From: JACKII01 sp965222315
GTDB lineage: Bacteria; Pseudomonadota; Alphaproteobacteria; Bin95
DNA: 64,000 nt
Reading direction: 5' to 3'
Assembly (NCBI GenBank): GCA_965222315.1
Contig: OZ244951.1
Location: forward strand, 3,844,001-3,908,000
Of the stretch, positions 18,162-27,458 are shown piece after piece. A program made the position numbers and the translations under genes. Within the stretch, counting starts at the first letter, position 1, and every line of letters starts with the position of its first letter. The notes under the pieces are model-generated. The model had not been told where the DNA came from. It was given only the letters and a program-made list of their open reading frames with translations, and made no database searches.

Positions 18162-18295
18162 TCTCGGACGCTGAATTTTCGCATCATAGCTTACGCGGAG
18201 CAATTTGGGTGCCGGATGGCAGTGTGGTTGAGCCGCCTTAAAACGGCTCTATGCTGGTGGGCAATCAATCCTCCCTCTCAGGAAACAGCCCGCTC

Positions 18296-19969
18296 ATGTC
18301 CGCTCCATCCAACAACATTACCGGCCGCGCCGCCTTTCTGTCCGTTATGAAGGACGAAGGCGTCACCCGCATGTTCGGCAATCCCGGCACCACCGAACTG
18401 CCCATCATGCACGCGCTGACGGACGAGCCCGACATCACCTACACCATGGCGCTACAGGAAAGCGTGGTGGTCGCCATGGCCGACGGCTACGCCCGCGCCT
18501 CCGGCGAGCTGGTGGCCTGCAACGTCCATGTAGCCCCCGGCCTGGGCAATGCCATGGGCACGTTCTTTACGGCAGCGAACTCCGGCACGCCGATGATCCT
18601 GACAGCCGGGCAACAGGAACAGGGGCATGGCCTGCAGGAGCCGCTGCTCTATGGCCCGCTGGTGGAGATGGCCGCGCCTGTCGCCAAATGGTCCACGGAG
18701 ATCACGCTGCTGGAAGACCTTCCCCGCGTGCTGCACCGGGCCGCCAAGATCGCCACGACCCCGCCGACCGGGCCCGTGTTCATCTCCCTGCCGGGCGATA
18801 TTCTGAACGCCGACGCGCCGCTCGACCTGGGCAAGGCCACCCGCGTGGATACCAAGGTCCGCCCGACGGATGCGGCGCTGGATGCGCTCGCTGCCCGCCT
18901 GCTGCAAGCCAAGAACCCTGTGGTGATCGCCGGCACGGAGATGGTTGCCTCCGATGCGTTCGACGAGGCCGTGGCGTTCGTCGATGCGCTTGGCGCGACC
19001 GTGTATCAGCAGACCGTCGCCAGCGGCGCGCATTTCCCCAGCGAGCACCCGGCCTTCATCCGCTGCCTCGGCCGCTCCCAGCCGGACGTGCGCAAAGCCA
19101 TGGAGGCGCACGACATGCTGATCTGCCTGGGCGCGGACGTGCTGCGCATGTCGGTCTACTCGCCCGTTGATCCGCTGCCGGAGGCAATGCCGGTTATCCA
19201 GATCGGACTGAACGATTGGGAGATGGGCAAGAACTACGCCGCCGAGATCGCCCTGCGCGCCGATCTGAAGGAAACGCTGGCTGCATTGACCCCAATCCTG
19301 AAGACCAAGGGTGGGGCCGCCCACGCAGAAATCGCGGCTGCCCGCATTGCCGCCCTCAACGATTTCAATTGGACCGCCAACCGCGCCCGCCGCCGCGACG
19401 TCACCACGGCCAAAGGCGCTGGCGAACCGCTTAACGGCGAATGGCTGATGATGCGCATGAGCGACCTGGCCCCCCGCGATGTTATCGTCGTGGATGAAGG
19501 CGTTACCACCGCCGCAACGCTTAACGCCCACTTCCCCTATGTCGACCGGCACAGCTATTTCGGCAATGTCTCCGGCGGCATCGGTTGGGGCATCGCGGCG
19601 GCAGTCGGCGTGCAGATGGCCAAGCCGGAGCGGCGCGTGGTGGCCGTGATCGGCGACGGCAGCGCGCAATACTCGATCCAGGCGCTCTGGACAGCCGCCA
19701 ATTCCAAGACGCCGGTGGTGTTCGTCATCTGCAACAATGCAGGCTATACGATTATCAAGCAGCGCCTGACCCTGTTCCACGGCAACGAGGAATATATCGG
19801 CATGGACTTCCACAACCCTTCCATCAACGCCACCAAGCTGGCAGAGGGCTACGGCATGGACTCCGTCCGCGTCACCACCGGCCCGGAATTCGAGGAAGCC
19901 TTCACCAAGGCGCTCGCCAAGACCGATGGCCCGACGCTGATCGAAGCCATGGTACAGGCCGACTATTAA
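18296..19969 (+). CDS. thiamine-diphosphate enzyme, benzoylformate decarboxylase-like
   Basis: 557 residues from the ATG at 18296 (AGGAAA about 10 bases upstream). Three domains of the 2-oxoacid decarboxylase/acetolactate synthase family: the N-terminal Pyr domain with Glu55 in ALQES, the middle TPP_enzyme_M domain, and a C-terminal PP domain with the GDG(453-455)...CNN motif for Mg-TPP. GNPGTTELP near residue 28-36 and the overall length favour benzoylformate decarboxylase or related non-oxidative 2-oxoacid decarboxylases over acetolactate synthase. The next gene, 136 bases on, is a double CMD-domain protein. Substrate unknown. Confidence 0.83.
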   Translation: MSAPSNNITGRAAFLSVMKDEGVTRMFGNPGTTELPIMHALTDEPDITYTMALQESVVVAMADGYARASGELVACNVHVAPGLGNAMGTFFTAANSGTPMILTAGQQEQGHGLQEPLLYGPLVEMAAPVAKWSTEITLLEDLPRVLHRAAKIATTPPTGPVFISLPGDILNADAPLDLGKATRVDTKVRPTDAALDALAARLLQAKNPVVIAGTEMVASDAFDEAVAFVDALGATVYQQTVASGAHFPSEHPAFIRCLGRSQPDVRKAMEAHDMLICLGADVLRMSVYSPVDPLPEAMPVIQIGLNDWEMGKNYAAEIALRADLKETLAALTPILKTKGGAAHAEIAAARIAALNDFNWTANRARRRDVTTAKGAGEPLNGEWLMMRMSDLAPRDVIVVDEGVTTAATLNAHFPYVDRHSYFGNVSGGIGWGIAAAVGVQMAKPERRVVAVIGDGSAQYSIQALWTAANSKTPVVFVICNNAGYTIIKQRLTLFHGNEEYIGMDFHNPSINATKLAEGYGMDSVRVTTGPEFEEAFTKALAKTDGPTLIEAMVQADY

Positions 19970-20012
19970 TATATTACCGTCATCGTGAGATATGCTGCAA
20001 AAAAGCACTGCT

Positions 20013-20054
20013 CCCCTTTCCCTGAATGCCGCTTAGCGGCTTCAGGGAAAGGGG
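20013..20054. repeat. long perfect-arm hairpin, possible terminator or processing element
   Basis: Arms CCCCTTTCCCTGAA (20013-20026) and TTCAGGGAAAGGGG (20041-20054) are fully complementary over 14 bp. Inside is a second 5-bp stem GCCGC/GCGGC around TTA, with one bulged T. There is no U-tract on either side. It lies between the TPP enzyme and the CMD gene. Confidence 0.8.
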
Positions 20055-20105
20055 GAATAAATGGCGGCCACCTCACATGACGGCAAAAGAAATGAGGAAA
20101 CACCC

Positions 20106-21287
20106 ATGAACGCCCCCTACCGCCTCTCCACACCACGCGTCACGCCGCTCACCGCCGACGAATTGCAGCCGGACATCCGGGAAATGCTGCTGCGGCCCGG
20201 CGGCTTTGAGCATGGCCAGTTGCTGAACGTGTTCGCGACACTCTCCCGCAATCCCAATATGGTGAAGCGCTGGAGCCCGCTGGCGAACCACTTGCTGTTC
20301 AAATCCTCCCTGCCGCCCAGGGAGCGCGAACTGGTCATCATGCGCGCCGGCTGGATGGCGGGCAGCCCCTATGAGTGGGGCCAGCACGTGGTCATCGCCC
20401 GAGACCAATGCGGCTTCTCGGACGCGGATTTCAAGGCATTGGCCGCAGGCTCCACCGACCCGCATTGGAGTGCACCGGGCGAGAAAGCCCTGCTGCAAAT
20501 GGCGGAACAGCTTTACGTCCAGCAATTCATCGAAGACGATGTCTGGGCCACGCTGAACGCGCATTTCAGCACGAAGCAAATCGTCGATGCCATCTTCACG
20601 GCCTGCAATTACACCACCCTCGCCCATGCGCTGAACGTGATGGGTGTCCAACTGGACGAGGGCTGGGACATGCCGGAGCCGTCCCTGCCACCCAACACCC
20701 AATACCCGGCGAAATCCCTGCCCAGCATGGCGATCCGGCGGCCTGAGCCTCGCCTAGCACCGCTCCCCATCGACCAGTATGACGAGAAGGGCCTGGAGCT
20801 TTGGAACAAGGCCCGCGGGCACCTGGACAAGATAAACGTCATCCAGACCATGATGCACCACCCGGACCTGCTGCGCCGCTGGATGCCGTTCTTCAGCCAC
20901 TGCCTGCACAAGTGCGAGATCAGCCTGCGCGAGCGGGAAATCGTCATGCTGCGCATCGGGCGGCTCTGCGGCTCCGGCTACGAGTGGGCCCAGCACCGGC
21001 CGATTGCCATGGAGCGCGGCCTCTCGGCGGCGGAAATCAAGTCGGTCGCCGCCGGCAGGCTGGATGGCAAGGAAGGCCTGCTGGTCGAAGCGGTCAACCA
21101 GCTGCACTATACCAGCATGATCGACGACGTTCTGTGGGCACAGCTGAGCGCCACCTATAGTGTGCCGCAGATCCTCGACGCGATTTTCGTCATGGGCCAG
21201 TACCGCATGGTGAGTTGCGTGCTCAACAGCCTGGCCGTGCAGTTGGACGATTACCTGGAGCCGTTCGACGAGGCGAAAGGGCTGTAG
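20106..21287 (+). CDS. tandem carboxymuconolactone decarboxylase-like protein
   Basis: 393 residues from the ATG at 20106 with GAGGAAA just upstream. The protein is an internal duplication: residues about 20-150 and 215-345 each carry a CMD/AhpD-fold unit with L..RERELVIMR.G......YEW.QH (PPRERELVIMRAGWMAGSPYEWGQH and REREIVMLRIGRLCGSGYEWAQH). Both copies keep Glu-Trp-x-Gln-His and lack the AhpD CxxC pair, so a peroxidase role is unlikely. Single-domain relatives decarboxylate 4-carboxymuconolactone; this fused form has no assigned reaction. Probably cotranscribed with the TPP enzyme. Confidence 0.8.
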   Translation: MNAPYRLSTPRVTPLTADELQPDIREMLLRPGGFEHGQLLNVFATLSRNPNMVKRWSPLANHLLFKSSLPPRERELVIMRAGWMAGSPYEWGQHVVIARDQCGFSDADFKALAAGSTDPHWSAPGEKALLQMAEQLYVQQFIEDDVWATLNAHFSTKQIVDAIFTACNYTTLAHALNVMGVQLDEGWDMPEPSLPPNTQYPAKSLPSMAIRRPEPRLAPLPIDQYDEKGLELWNKARGHLDKINVIQTMMHHPDLLRRWMPFFSHCLHKCEISLREREIVMLRIGRLCGSGYEWAQHRPIAMERGLSAAEIKSVAAGRLDGKEGLLVEAVNQLHYTSMIDDVLWAQLSATYSVPQILDAIFVMGQYRMVSCVLNSLAVQLDDYLEPFDEAKGL

Positions 21288-21291
21288 CGGG

Positions 21292-22467
21292 CTACTCCGC
21301 CTTGCCCATCGGCGGGATGTAGGTGACCGGGTCCATCACATAGTGGCTGAACCCATCCTTCGGCTTCATCGGCCCCCAAAACTGGCCGGTGTTAGCCTGG
21401 TGGGTCTCCGCATCGATGGTACGCTCGCCAACGGGCGTTTGTATGGTCAGGCCCGGCAGTGCATCGGCAATGGCATCTGATTCGTTGGCCCCGCTCTTTG
21501 CCGCCGCTTCCACCGCGAACTGCACTGTCGTGTAGCCGAGCAATGGGTAGCCGTTGGTGATCTTGCCACCGGTCGCCGCCGCCAGCGCCTGCTGGAAGTC
21601 CGCATGAGACGGAACTGGGTCATAGTACCAAAGCTCGTAGGCGTTAGCCCAGACATTCGGCGGATAGTCCGCGCCCATCCGGCCTGTGACTTCCAGGGCG
21701 CCGGCCTCGCCGCCATTCACCAAGGTGATTTGGTCGAACAGGCCGAACGGCTGGGCCTGTTGCACGAAGTTGACGAAGAATGAGCCCCAGAGCCCGCTGG
21801 TTACCACCTCGCATCCCGCGCCGATCAATTGGGTGATCATCTGGCTGTAGTCAGGCGCGCCCAGCTTCACACGCAGGCTGACCACCGGCTTGATGTCCGG
21901 CGCATATTTCGCCAAGCCTTTTTCGATGCCCGCCGCAAGGTCATGGCCGTAGGCATAGTCGAGTTGGATGTCGCAATAGGCCTGCTTACCCAGACCGGCG
22001 ACGACCTGGGCCATCGCATCGCCCTCGAAATCGGTGTTCGTCGCCACCCGGAAGGCATAGTCATGCCGCTTTGCCGTGGTCAGTTGGATGGTCTTGGCAA
22101 TAGTGGCGATAAACGGCACCCCCTCGCGCTTCGCCACTTCCGAAACGGCCAGCGCGACCGCGGAGGAAACGGTGCCGACAAGTACCTGCACGCCGTCCTT
22201 GGTAATCAGTTCACGCGCCGCGGACGCCGAGAGTGACGGATTAAGCTGCGTATCGCGGGAAATACTCACCAGCTTTGCGCCATTGACGCCGCCGGCGGCA
22301 TTGATCTGAGCGACGGCCAAATCATGCCCCTGCATGGCCGATGTGCCATAGGATGCGCCGGGACCGGTTAGCGGGTAGAGAGCGCCGACTTTCAAATCAG
22401 CGGCACTGGCACCGGTGACGGTTGCGGCCAGCGCACCTGCTGTCACGATAGTCTCAAAAAACCTCAT
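21292..22467 (-). CDS. ABC-type branched-chain amino acid/organic acid binding protein
   Basis: 391 residues from the ATG at 22467 (GAGGAGA 8 bases upstream). Signal peptide of about 22 residues ending ASA|ADLKVG. The mature part has the Peripla_BP_6 start VGALYPLTGPGASYGTSAMQGHDLAVAQINAAGG. Liv-type binding proteins of this class bind amino acids, amides or aromatic acids in the periplasm. No LivH, LivM, LivF or LivG gene is adjacent, so the partner must be elsewhere. It converges on the CMD gene with a 4-base gap. Confidence 0.88.
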   Translation of the reverse strand: MRFFETIVTAGALAATVTGASAADLKVGALYPLTGPGASYGTSAMQGHDLAVAQINAAGGVNGAKLVSISRDTQLNPSLSASAARELITKDGVQVLVGTVSSAVALAVSEVAKREGVPFIATIAKTIQLTTAKRHDYAFRVATNTDFEGDAMAQVVAGLGKQAYCDIQLDYAYGHDLAAGIEKGLAKYAPDIKPVVSLRVKLGAPDYSQMITQLIGAGCEVVTSGLWGSFFVNFVQQAQPFGLFDQITLVNGGEAGALEVTGRMGADYPPNVWANAYELWYYDPVPSHADFQQALAAATGGKITNGYPLLGYTTVQFAVEAAAKSGANESDAIADALPGLTIQTPVGERTIDAETHQANTGQFWGPMKPKDGFSHYVMDPVTYIPPMGKAE

Positions 22468-22684
22468 CGGATCTCTCCTCAACGGATACGGTGGGGGGCC
22501 TAACCAATCTATGCAGGGAGACCCTCTCTACGCAGAGAGTACCCTTACCGACCGTCACCGCAGTAGCAATCTGTCCGGACTGCAATGCTGCTATGCAAAA
22601 GATTCCGGCGAAACATCATTGCATGCTAGCGCCCCTTCTTTATCGGACATGCCGCATTAAGATCGCTTGAGCCTCCTTCGCTAC

Positions 22685-23386
22685 TCACCCCTCCACAATC
22701 GCGACGGCGCGGATCGGGCTGGCGGTCCCCCCGCGGATCTTGAGCGGGAAGCCTGCAAAGGTGAACTTGCCGAGGCCCACTACAGCCTCCAGATTCCACA
22801 GGCATTCCATGTGCGTGATGCCCCGCTCGGCACAGGCGAGGTGCGCCTTGAAGTTGGGCTCGCCTTCCGGCGCGGGGCTGATGGCCTCAACGCCGAAATT
22901 CTTGACGCCCTGGTCGGCCAGCCAGTGGACGGCGTCCACATGCAGCCCGGCAAAATCATGCAGGTAGGCGGGCGAGCCCCAAAGCCGCGCATTGGTGCCC
23001 AGCAGAATCAGGACGATATCACCCGGCGCAATCGTAACGCCCGCGGCATCGACAGCCGCCGAAAGTTCGTCCACCGTAACCGCATGTTTCAACGGCACGT
23101 CACGCAGGTCGACGCAAAAAGCCGGGCCATAGAACATCTCCAGCGGCATCTCATCCACGCCTTCGGCGTCCGGCCGGGAATCGAAATGGCAGAAGGCATC
23201 CACGTGACTGCCCGCATGGTCGGATAATTGCAGGTGCAGGGCCTTTGACGAAAATACCGTCTCGCCAGCCTGCTTTTTCTCCGCATGATCATTCCAGACG
23301 CCGATCGCTACTGGCGGATGCGATGGGTGCGCGGGCGTGCGGTGGTAGAGTTCACGGGACAGATCGATGATGGGCATGGTTGCCAT
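22685..23386 (-). CDS. cyclase family protein (KynB/isatin hydrolase fold)
   Basis: About 233 residues. Starts at 23386 or 23377 are both possible; AAAGGA lies upstream of either. The metal-binding motif HAGSHVDAFCHF (His57, His61, Asp63) is the HxGxHxDxxxH signature of PF04199 (kynurenine formamidase, isatin hydrolase, cyclases). The family hydrolyses small amides or lactams with Mn or Zn. Context of an amino-acid-type binding protein and decarboxylase fits catabolism of an aromatic or amide compound, but the substrate is not clear. Confidence 0.85.
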   Translation of the reverse strand: MATMPIIDLSRELYHRTPAHPSHPPVAIGVWNDHAEKKQAGETVFSSKALHLQLSDHAGSHVDAFCHFDSRPDAEGVDEMPLEMFYGPAFCVDLRDVPLKHAVTVDELSAAVDAAGVTIAPGDIVLILLGTNARLWGSPAYLHDFAGLHVDAVHWLADQGVKNFGVEAISPAPEGEPNFKAHLACAERGITHMECLWNLEAVVGLGKFTFAGFPLKIRGGTASPIRAVAIVEG

Positions 23387-23518
23387 TTCCTTTCCAGACC
23401 GGAGGCGGGTACACGCTTCCATTTGCATTGCAGCCAATTTCACTCCTATGTTGCAATGAAATTTAGGAATTTTCATTAGTCCGCGGGCGAAACGCGCACG
23501 GATGTGGAGAGAGGGTCG

Positions 23519-24862
23519 ATGGGGCGCAGCCAATCGGGACGGCTATGGACCGCTGCCGCTATTCTGGCGGCCATTGCTATTGGGGTGCTTCCATCGCCGG
23601 AAGCTTTCGCCGCTGACCCGCCGACCGAGGCCGACCTGGAAAAAGCGTTCGAGGCCGTCCTGGCCGATCCCAGCGATTTGAACGCGACCTTCGAATACGC
23701 GCGCATCGCCGCCGCTTTGGGAGATTATGAAGCGGCGGTGTCCAGCCTCGAACGCATGCTGATGTTCAATCCCGACCTGTTGCAGGTGCAGGTCGAATTG
23801 GGCGTCATGTATTTCCGGCTGGGTTCCTACCAGGCCGCCGAGGCCTATCTGAAGCAGGCATCGGCAAATGACGATCTGCCACCGGACGTCAAGGAGCGGG
23901 TGGATACATTCCTGGCGGAGATCGAGCGCCAAGTTTCGTCCCATCGCTACGCCTTTTCCTTCAGCGGCGGGCTACGCTATCAGACCAACGCCAACCTGGC
24001 GCCCGGCAATACCATCCTGAGCGGCGGCTCGCCGACAGCCCTGCCGATCGAGTTCTCCGAAACCGACGACTTTGCCGTATTTGCCGACTTGCGGGGGCGG
24101 CACCTATACGATTTCGGCACTGCCGACGGCGACCACTTGGAGACCAATGTTGGGGCCTACACCTCCCAACAGTTCGAGGTGGACGATTTCGACCTGACCT
24201 ATCTGGATGCTGACACAGGCCCCCGCATCGTCCTGCCGGGCACCGGCGGAATTTCCGTTCGCCCCTATGCCAAGGCAAGCGTGCTGTTTATCGAAGCGCT
24301 ATTCTACCAGTCGGTTGTCGGCGGCGGCGCAGACCTGAACGTGCCGCTTTCAACGAACTGGTCTGTGGGTGTGGACGGCTTCTGGCAGTATGCGTCTTTT
24401 ACCGCTTCAGCGGACCGTCCAAACGCCGAAGACCTGGAGGGCCAGGAAACGCGTCTTGAAGCGGAGATCGCCTACCGCACCGGCGACTATGGCATTGCGC
24501 TGATCGGGCAAGCGGCAACAATCAATGCCAGCAAGGACTTCGAGGCCTACGACGAACTCAATGCCCGCGCCTTCGCCTGGGCGAACCTGCCTGGACCGGT
24601 GGACTTTGCTGATTCAGGGGCACCTTGGATCCTGACCTTCTCAGCCGAGTTCTTGAACCGCAACTACGACGCAGCGAACCCGGCGGTCAGTCCGAATGTG
24701 CGGCATGACAAGGAATACAGACTTAACGGTCAGCTAATCATCCCGGTTACGCTGTCTGCATCGGCATTTTTCGGGGCCGGATGGCAGGATGTGCGTTCCA
24801 ATCTGCCAAACTACACCTTTGACAACATCACCGCCCTTGGGGGTTTCAATGTCCGGTTCTAG
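23519..24862 (+). CDS. TPR plus outer-membrane barrel protein, Slam-like
   Basis: 447 residues from the ATG at 23519 (GGAGAG upstream; a GTG lies at 23504). Signal peptide to about residue 36 (...PSPEAFAADPP). Residues 40-140 form TPR helices (ARIAAALGDYEAAVSSLERMLMFNP, LGVMYFRLGSYQAAEAYLKQA). From about 150 the sequence alternates as beta strands, starting FSGGLRYQTNANLAPGN, and ends in a C-terminal Phe (GGFNVRF), the beta-barrel insertion signal. This TPR-then-barrel layout is that of surface lipoprotein assembly modifiers (Slam, DUF560). The FecR-domain gene follows 54 bases later. The role in moving a surface protein is inferred. Confidence 0.65.
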   Translation: MGRSQSGRLWTAAAILAAIAIGVLPSPEAFAADPPTEADLEKAFEAVLADPSDLNATFEYARIAAALGDYEAAVSSLERMLMFNPDLLQVQVELGVMYFRLGSYQAAEAYLKQASANDDLPPDVKERVDTFLAEIERQVSSHRYAFSFSGGLRYQTNANLAPGNTILSGGSPTALPIEFSETDDFAVFADLRGRHLYDFGTADGDHLETNVGAYTSQQFEVDDFDLTYLDADTGPRIVLPGTGGISVRPYAKASVLFIEALFYQSVVGGGADLNVPLSTNWSVGVDGFWQYASFTASADRPNAEDLEGQETRLEAEIAYRTGDYGIALIGQAATINASKDFEAYDELNARAFAWANLPGPVDFADSGAPWILTFSAEFLNRNYDAANPAVSPNVRHDKEYRLNGQLIIPVTLSASAFFGAGWQDVRSNLPNYTFDNITALGGFNVRF

Positions 24863-24916
24863 GATGGTTCGGACATCGCTTTGGATGGGTCAGCGAAACG
24901 ACGGAGGCCCCGGCCG

Positions 24917-26152
24917 ATGACTGTATCGACGACAAACCGCACCCTTTCAGCCCTCGTTCTCGCAGGCACGCTGCTTTTTGGTGCAGCCGGCGCGCTGGCA
25001 GAAAGGGCCGGGGTCGCCGCTGCCGTCAACACGCAGACAAAAGGCAAGCCGCCCGGCGGCACCGTCCGGCAAATTGTTCTCGGTCAGGATGTCCTGCATA
25101 ACGAGGTGATCGAGACCGATGCCAACGGTCAGGCGCAGATCCTGATGCTGGACCGCACTGCGCTGACCATCGGCCCGTACTCCACCCTGGTCATCGACAA
25201 GTTCATCTACGATCCGTCCAGCAAATCCGGCGACATGAGCCTGACCCTGCGACGCGGGCTGCTGCGGTTCACGGGAGGTGCGCTCAGCAAGGAAAAGGCC
25301 ATCAACGTCAATACGCCGGTCGCAACCGTCGGTATCCGTGGCGGCATGGGCCTGATCGAGGTGCCGTCGGACGACCGGACTGACGCGGGCTTTCTGTTCG
25401 GCAACGAGATGACTGTCTCTATCGGTTCGTCAGTTGCCCAGCGCATCGAACGCCCCGGCTTCGGCACCAATGTCCGCGATGGAGAAGCCTCCGCCCCCCG
25501 CAGGTGGAGCAGCGAGCGGGTCGGCAACCTGATGCGCAAGCTGCAGGGGGGGGCTGGCCGTACCGGCGGCCTGGCCCGGCAGCCGGGTGCCGGCAGCACG
25601 AACCGGGCTCTGGCCGAGAACCTGCCGCAAGAGGATGGCAAGGCACTGAACGATGCCATCAACCAAGTCCTGTCGAATACCGAGATCCTGCAAAATGGCA
25701 ACACCGACTCAATCTATAACACGGCCAATCAGACCCGCCCGTACAATGATCTGCCGCAGGAACAAATGCCCACAGGAGGCTGGGGTGACTACTGTATGAT
25801 TGCCGGATGCGGGTTACCTTTCCCAGGCGGCGAAACCTTTATCACTCCTCACCTAGTGAAGCATTTTTTCGTGTGGCTCGGCAGCCATCATGACATTCCT
25901 GATTACGACAGGCACTTCACCCAGGCTGAAACCGTAGATTGGCTTACTGCCAACCAGGCGAAGTTCACGCAGTTTTACACGCCCGAACAAATTCAGGATT
26001 GGTTGGTCAACTACAGCACCATGGGTGTCGGCAAGCAACGCCCCAATGAACGGGGCCAGGGACGTCGCGGCCGCGGCGGCGTAGAGGGCGGCGGAGCCAA
26101 ATCCCGTCACGCAGGCAGCGGCAACCTGAACCTCGAAGGCGTTGCCGAATAG
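24917..26152 (+). CDS. exported FecR-domain protein
   Basis: 411 residues from the ATG at 24917 (CGGAGG at 24902-24907). Signal peptide ending about ALAERA. Residues about 35-160 match the FecR domain: GQDVLHNEVIETDANGQAQILMLDRTALTIGPYSTLVIDKFIYDP and INVNTPVATVGIRGG. Unlike FecR anti-sigma regulators it has no N-terminal cytoplasmic anchor, so it is a periplasmic or surface version. The C-terminal half is Gly/Arg/Asn-rich and unfamiliar, with Cys in DYCMIAGCG. It follows the Slam-like gene, and the two are probably one operon and may work as a secretion/surface pair. Confidence 0.75.
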   Translation: MTVSTTNRTLSALVLAGTLLFGAAGALAERAGVAAAVNTQTKGKPPGGTVRQIVLGQDVLHNEVIETDANGQAQILMLDRTALTIGPYSTLVIDKFIYDPSSKSGDMSLTLRRGLLRFTGGALSKEKAINVNTPVATVGIRGGMGLIEVPSDDRTDAGFLFGNEMTVSIGSSVAQRIERPGFGTNVRDGEASAPRRWSSERVGNLMRKLQGGAGRTGGLARQPGAGSTNRALAENLPQEDGKALNDAINQVLSNTEILQNGNTDSIYNTANQTRPYNDLPQEQMPTGGWGDYCMIAGCGLPFPGGETFITPHLVKHFFVWLGSHHDIPDYDRHFTQAETVDWLTANQAKFTQFYTPEQIQDWLVNYSTMGVGKQRPNERGQGRRGRGGVEGGGAKSRHAGSGNLNLEGVAE

Positions 26153-26225
26153 CCTTCGCGCGGGCATGGTGTAAAGTTGAACCGCTGAGCACAAAAGATT
26201 GTGCCGAACGACCAGGAGCCTTTCC

Positions 26226-27392
26226 ATGAACGCCCCGATTTCCGACAATCAGACCGCCATCCTTGACTGGCTGGACCAGCAACGCCCGGCCATGACTGCG
26301 CTGCTTGAAAAGGTCGTTAATATCGACAGCGGCTCCTATAACAAAGCCGGAGTGGATGCGGTCGGCCGGGCGTTCGAGGAGTGGTTCGAGGCCGAGGGCA
26401 TTCCCACCGACCGGGTTCCGCACGGCGAATTCGGCGACTGCATCCGCGCCCATGTGAGCGGCGGCGAAGGCAACCGGCCGATTATGCTGATGGGCCATCG
26501 CGACACGGTCTTTCCGGACGGCGAAGCCAGCCGCCGCCCCTTCACCGTCGATGGCGACACTGCCTATGGCCCGGGCGTGGCCGACATGAAGGCCGGGCTG
26601 GTGATGAACGCCTTCGTGCTGGCGGCGTTCAAGCGCTTCGGCGGCGCGCCATATCCGCTGCTCGGCCTCTACACCTCGGACGAGGAGATCGCCTCGCCCT
26701 CCTCGCGGCCGGTGATCGAGAACGAGGCACGAACAGCCCGCGTGGTTTTCAATGCCGAACCAGGGCGCGAAAGCGGCAACGTCGTGATCGCCCGTAACGG
26801 GGCGTCATTCTTCAAGATCCAGATCACCGGTGTACCGGCCCATTCCGGCGGCGCGCATGAAAAAGGCATCAGCGCCATCGGCGAACTGGCGGCAAAGATC
26901 AGCGCCCTGCACGCGCTCACCGACTATGAGGTCGGCAGTACGGTCAATGTCGGCATTGTTCAAGGCGGCAGCGCGGTGAACATGATCGCACCGTCCGCGA
27001 CGGCCGAAATCGATGTGCGCTTCAAGTCGATGGAGGCTCGCGACGCGATCTGGGAACAGATTACGCCCATCCTGGAAACCGCGTTCGTCCCCGGCACCAG
27101 TACGGAAATCATCGAAAGCCGCGGCTTTCTGCCGGTGCAGCAGACGCCGGAAAGCAAGGAAATCTTCGACCTTTATGTCGAGTGCGGCAAGGAGGCAGGC
27201 CTGATGATCGGCGGTGAATTCTCCCGTGGGTCGGCGGATTCAGGCTTCACGTCCCAGGTCGGCGCACCGACTGTCTGTGGCACCGGTCCCGTCGGCGGCA
27301 AGGCACACACGCCGGAGGAATTCATGCGCCTGGACACCATGGTGCCCCGGGCCAAGACCGTCGCGCTCGCCATCATGCGGCTGAGCGCATAG
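26226..27392 (+). CDS. M20 family metallopeptidase (carboxypeptidase G2-like)
   Basis: 388 residues from the ATG at 26226 (AGGAG 8 bases upstream). The dizinc site of the M20 family is complete: His91 and Asp93 in MGHRDTV, Asp120 in VADMKAG, Glu153/Glu154 in SDEEIAS and Glu178 in NAEPGR. A dimerisation domain inserts at about 195-300 (GVPAHSGGAHEKG). Best fit is the glutamate carboxypeptidase/CPG2-like branch, cleaving a C-terminal Glu-type residue or deacylating; no signal peptide, so cytoplasmic. It ends at a shared hairpin before the convergent TauD gene. Confidence 0.88.
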   Translation: MNAPISDNQTAILDWLDQQRPAMTALLEKVVNIDSGSYNKAGVDAVGRAFEEWFEAEGIPTDRVPHGEFGDCIRAHVSGGEGNRPIMLMGHRDTVFPDGEASRRPFTVDGDTAYGPGVADMKAGLVMNAFVLAAFKRFGGAPYPLLGLYTSDEEIASPSSRPVIENEARTARVVFNAEPGRESGNVVIARNGASFFKIQITGVPAHSGGAHEKGISAIGELAAKISALHALTDYEVGSTVNVGIVQGGSAVNMIAPSATAEIDVRFKSMEARDAIWEQITPILETAFVPGTSTEIIESRGFLPVQQTPESKEIFDLYVECGKEAGLMIGGEFSRGSADSGFTSQVGAPTVCGTGPVGGKAHTPEEFMRLDTMVPRAKTVALAIMRLSA

Positions 27393-27407
27393 TCCAGCCA
27401 GCAAGAA

Positions 27408-27437
27408 GGCGCGCCCGGCATGACAGCCGGGCGCGCC
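27408..27437. terminator. hairpin between convergent genes, probable bidirectional terminator
   Basis: Perfect 12-bp arms GGCGCGCCCGGC/GCCGGGCGCGCC around an ATGACA loop. It lies 15 bases after the M20 stop and 21 bases beyond the TauD stop. The minus strand has a short TTCTT after it; there is no strong U-tract on the plus strand. Confidence 0.65.
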
Positions 27438-27458
27438 CTATCGTTGAGAAAGCAGCCG

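Noticed and set aside
18452..20008. 518-residue minus-strand ORF opposite the TPP enzyme
   Set aside because: Entirely antisense to a full-length enzyme with all catalytic motifs; composition typical of an antisense frame.
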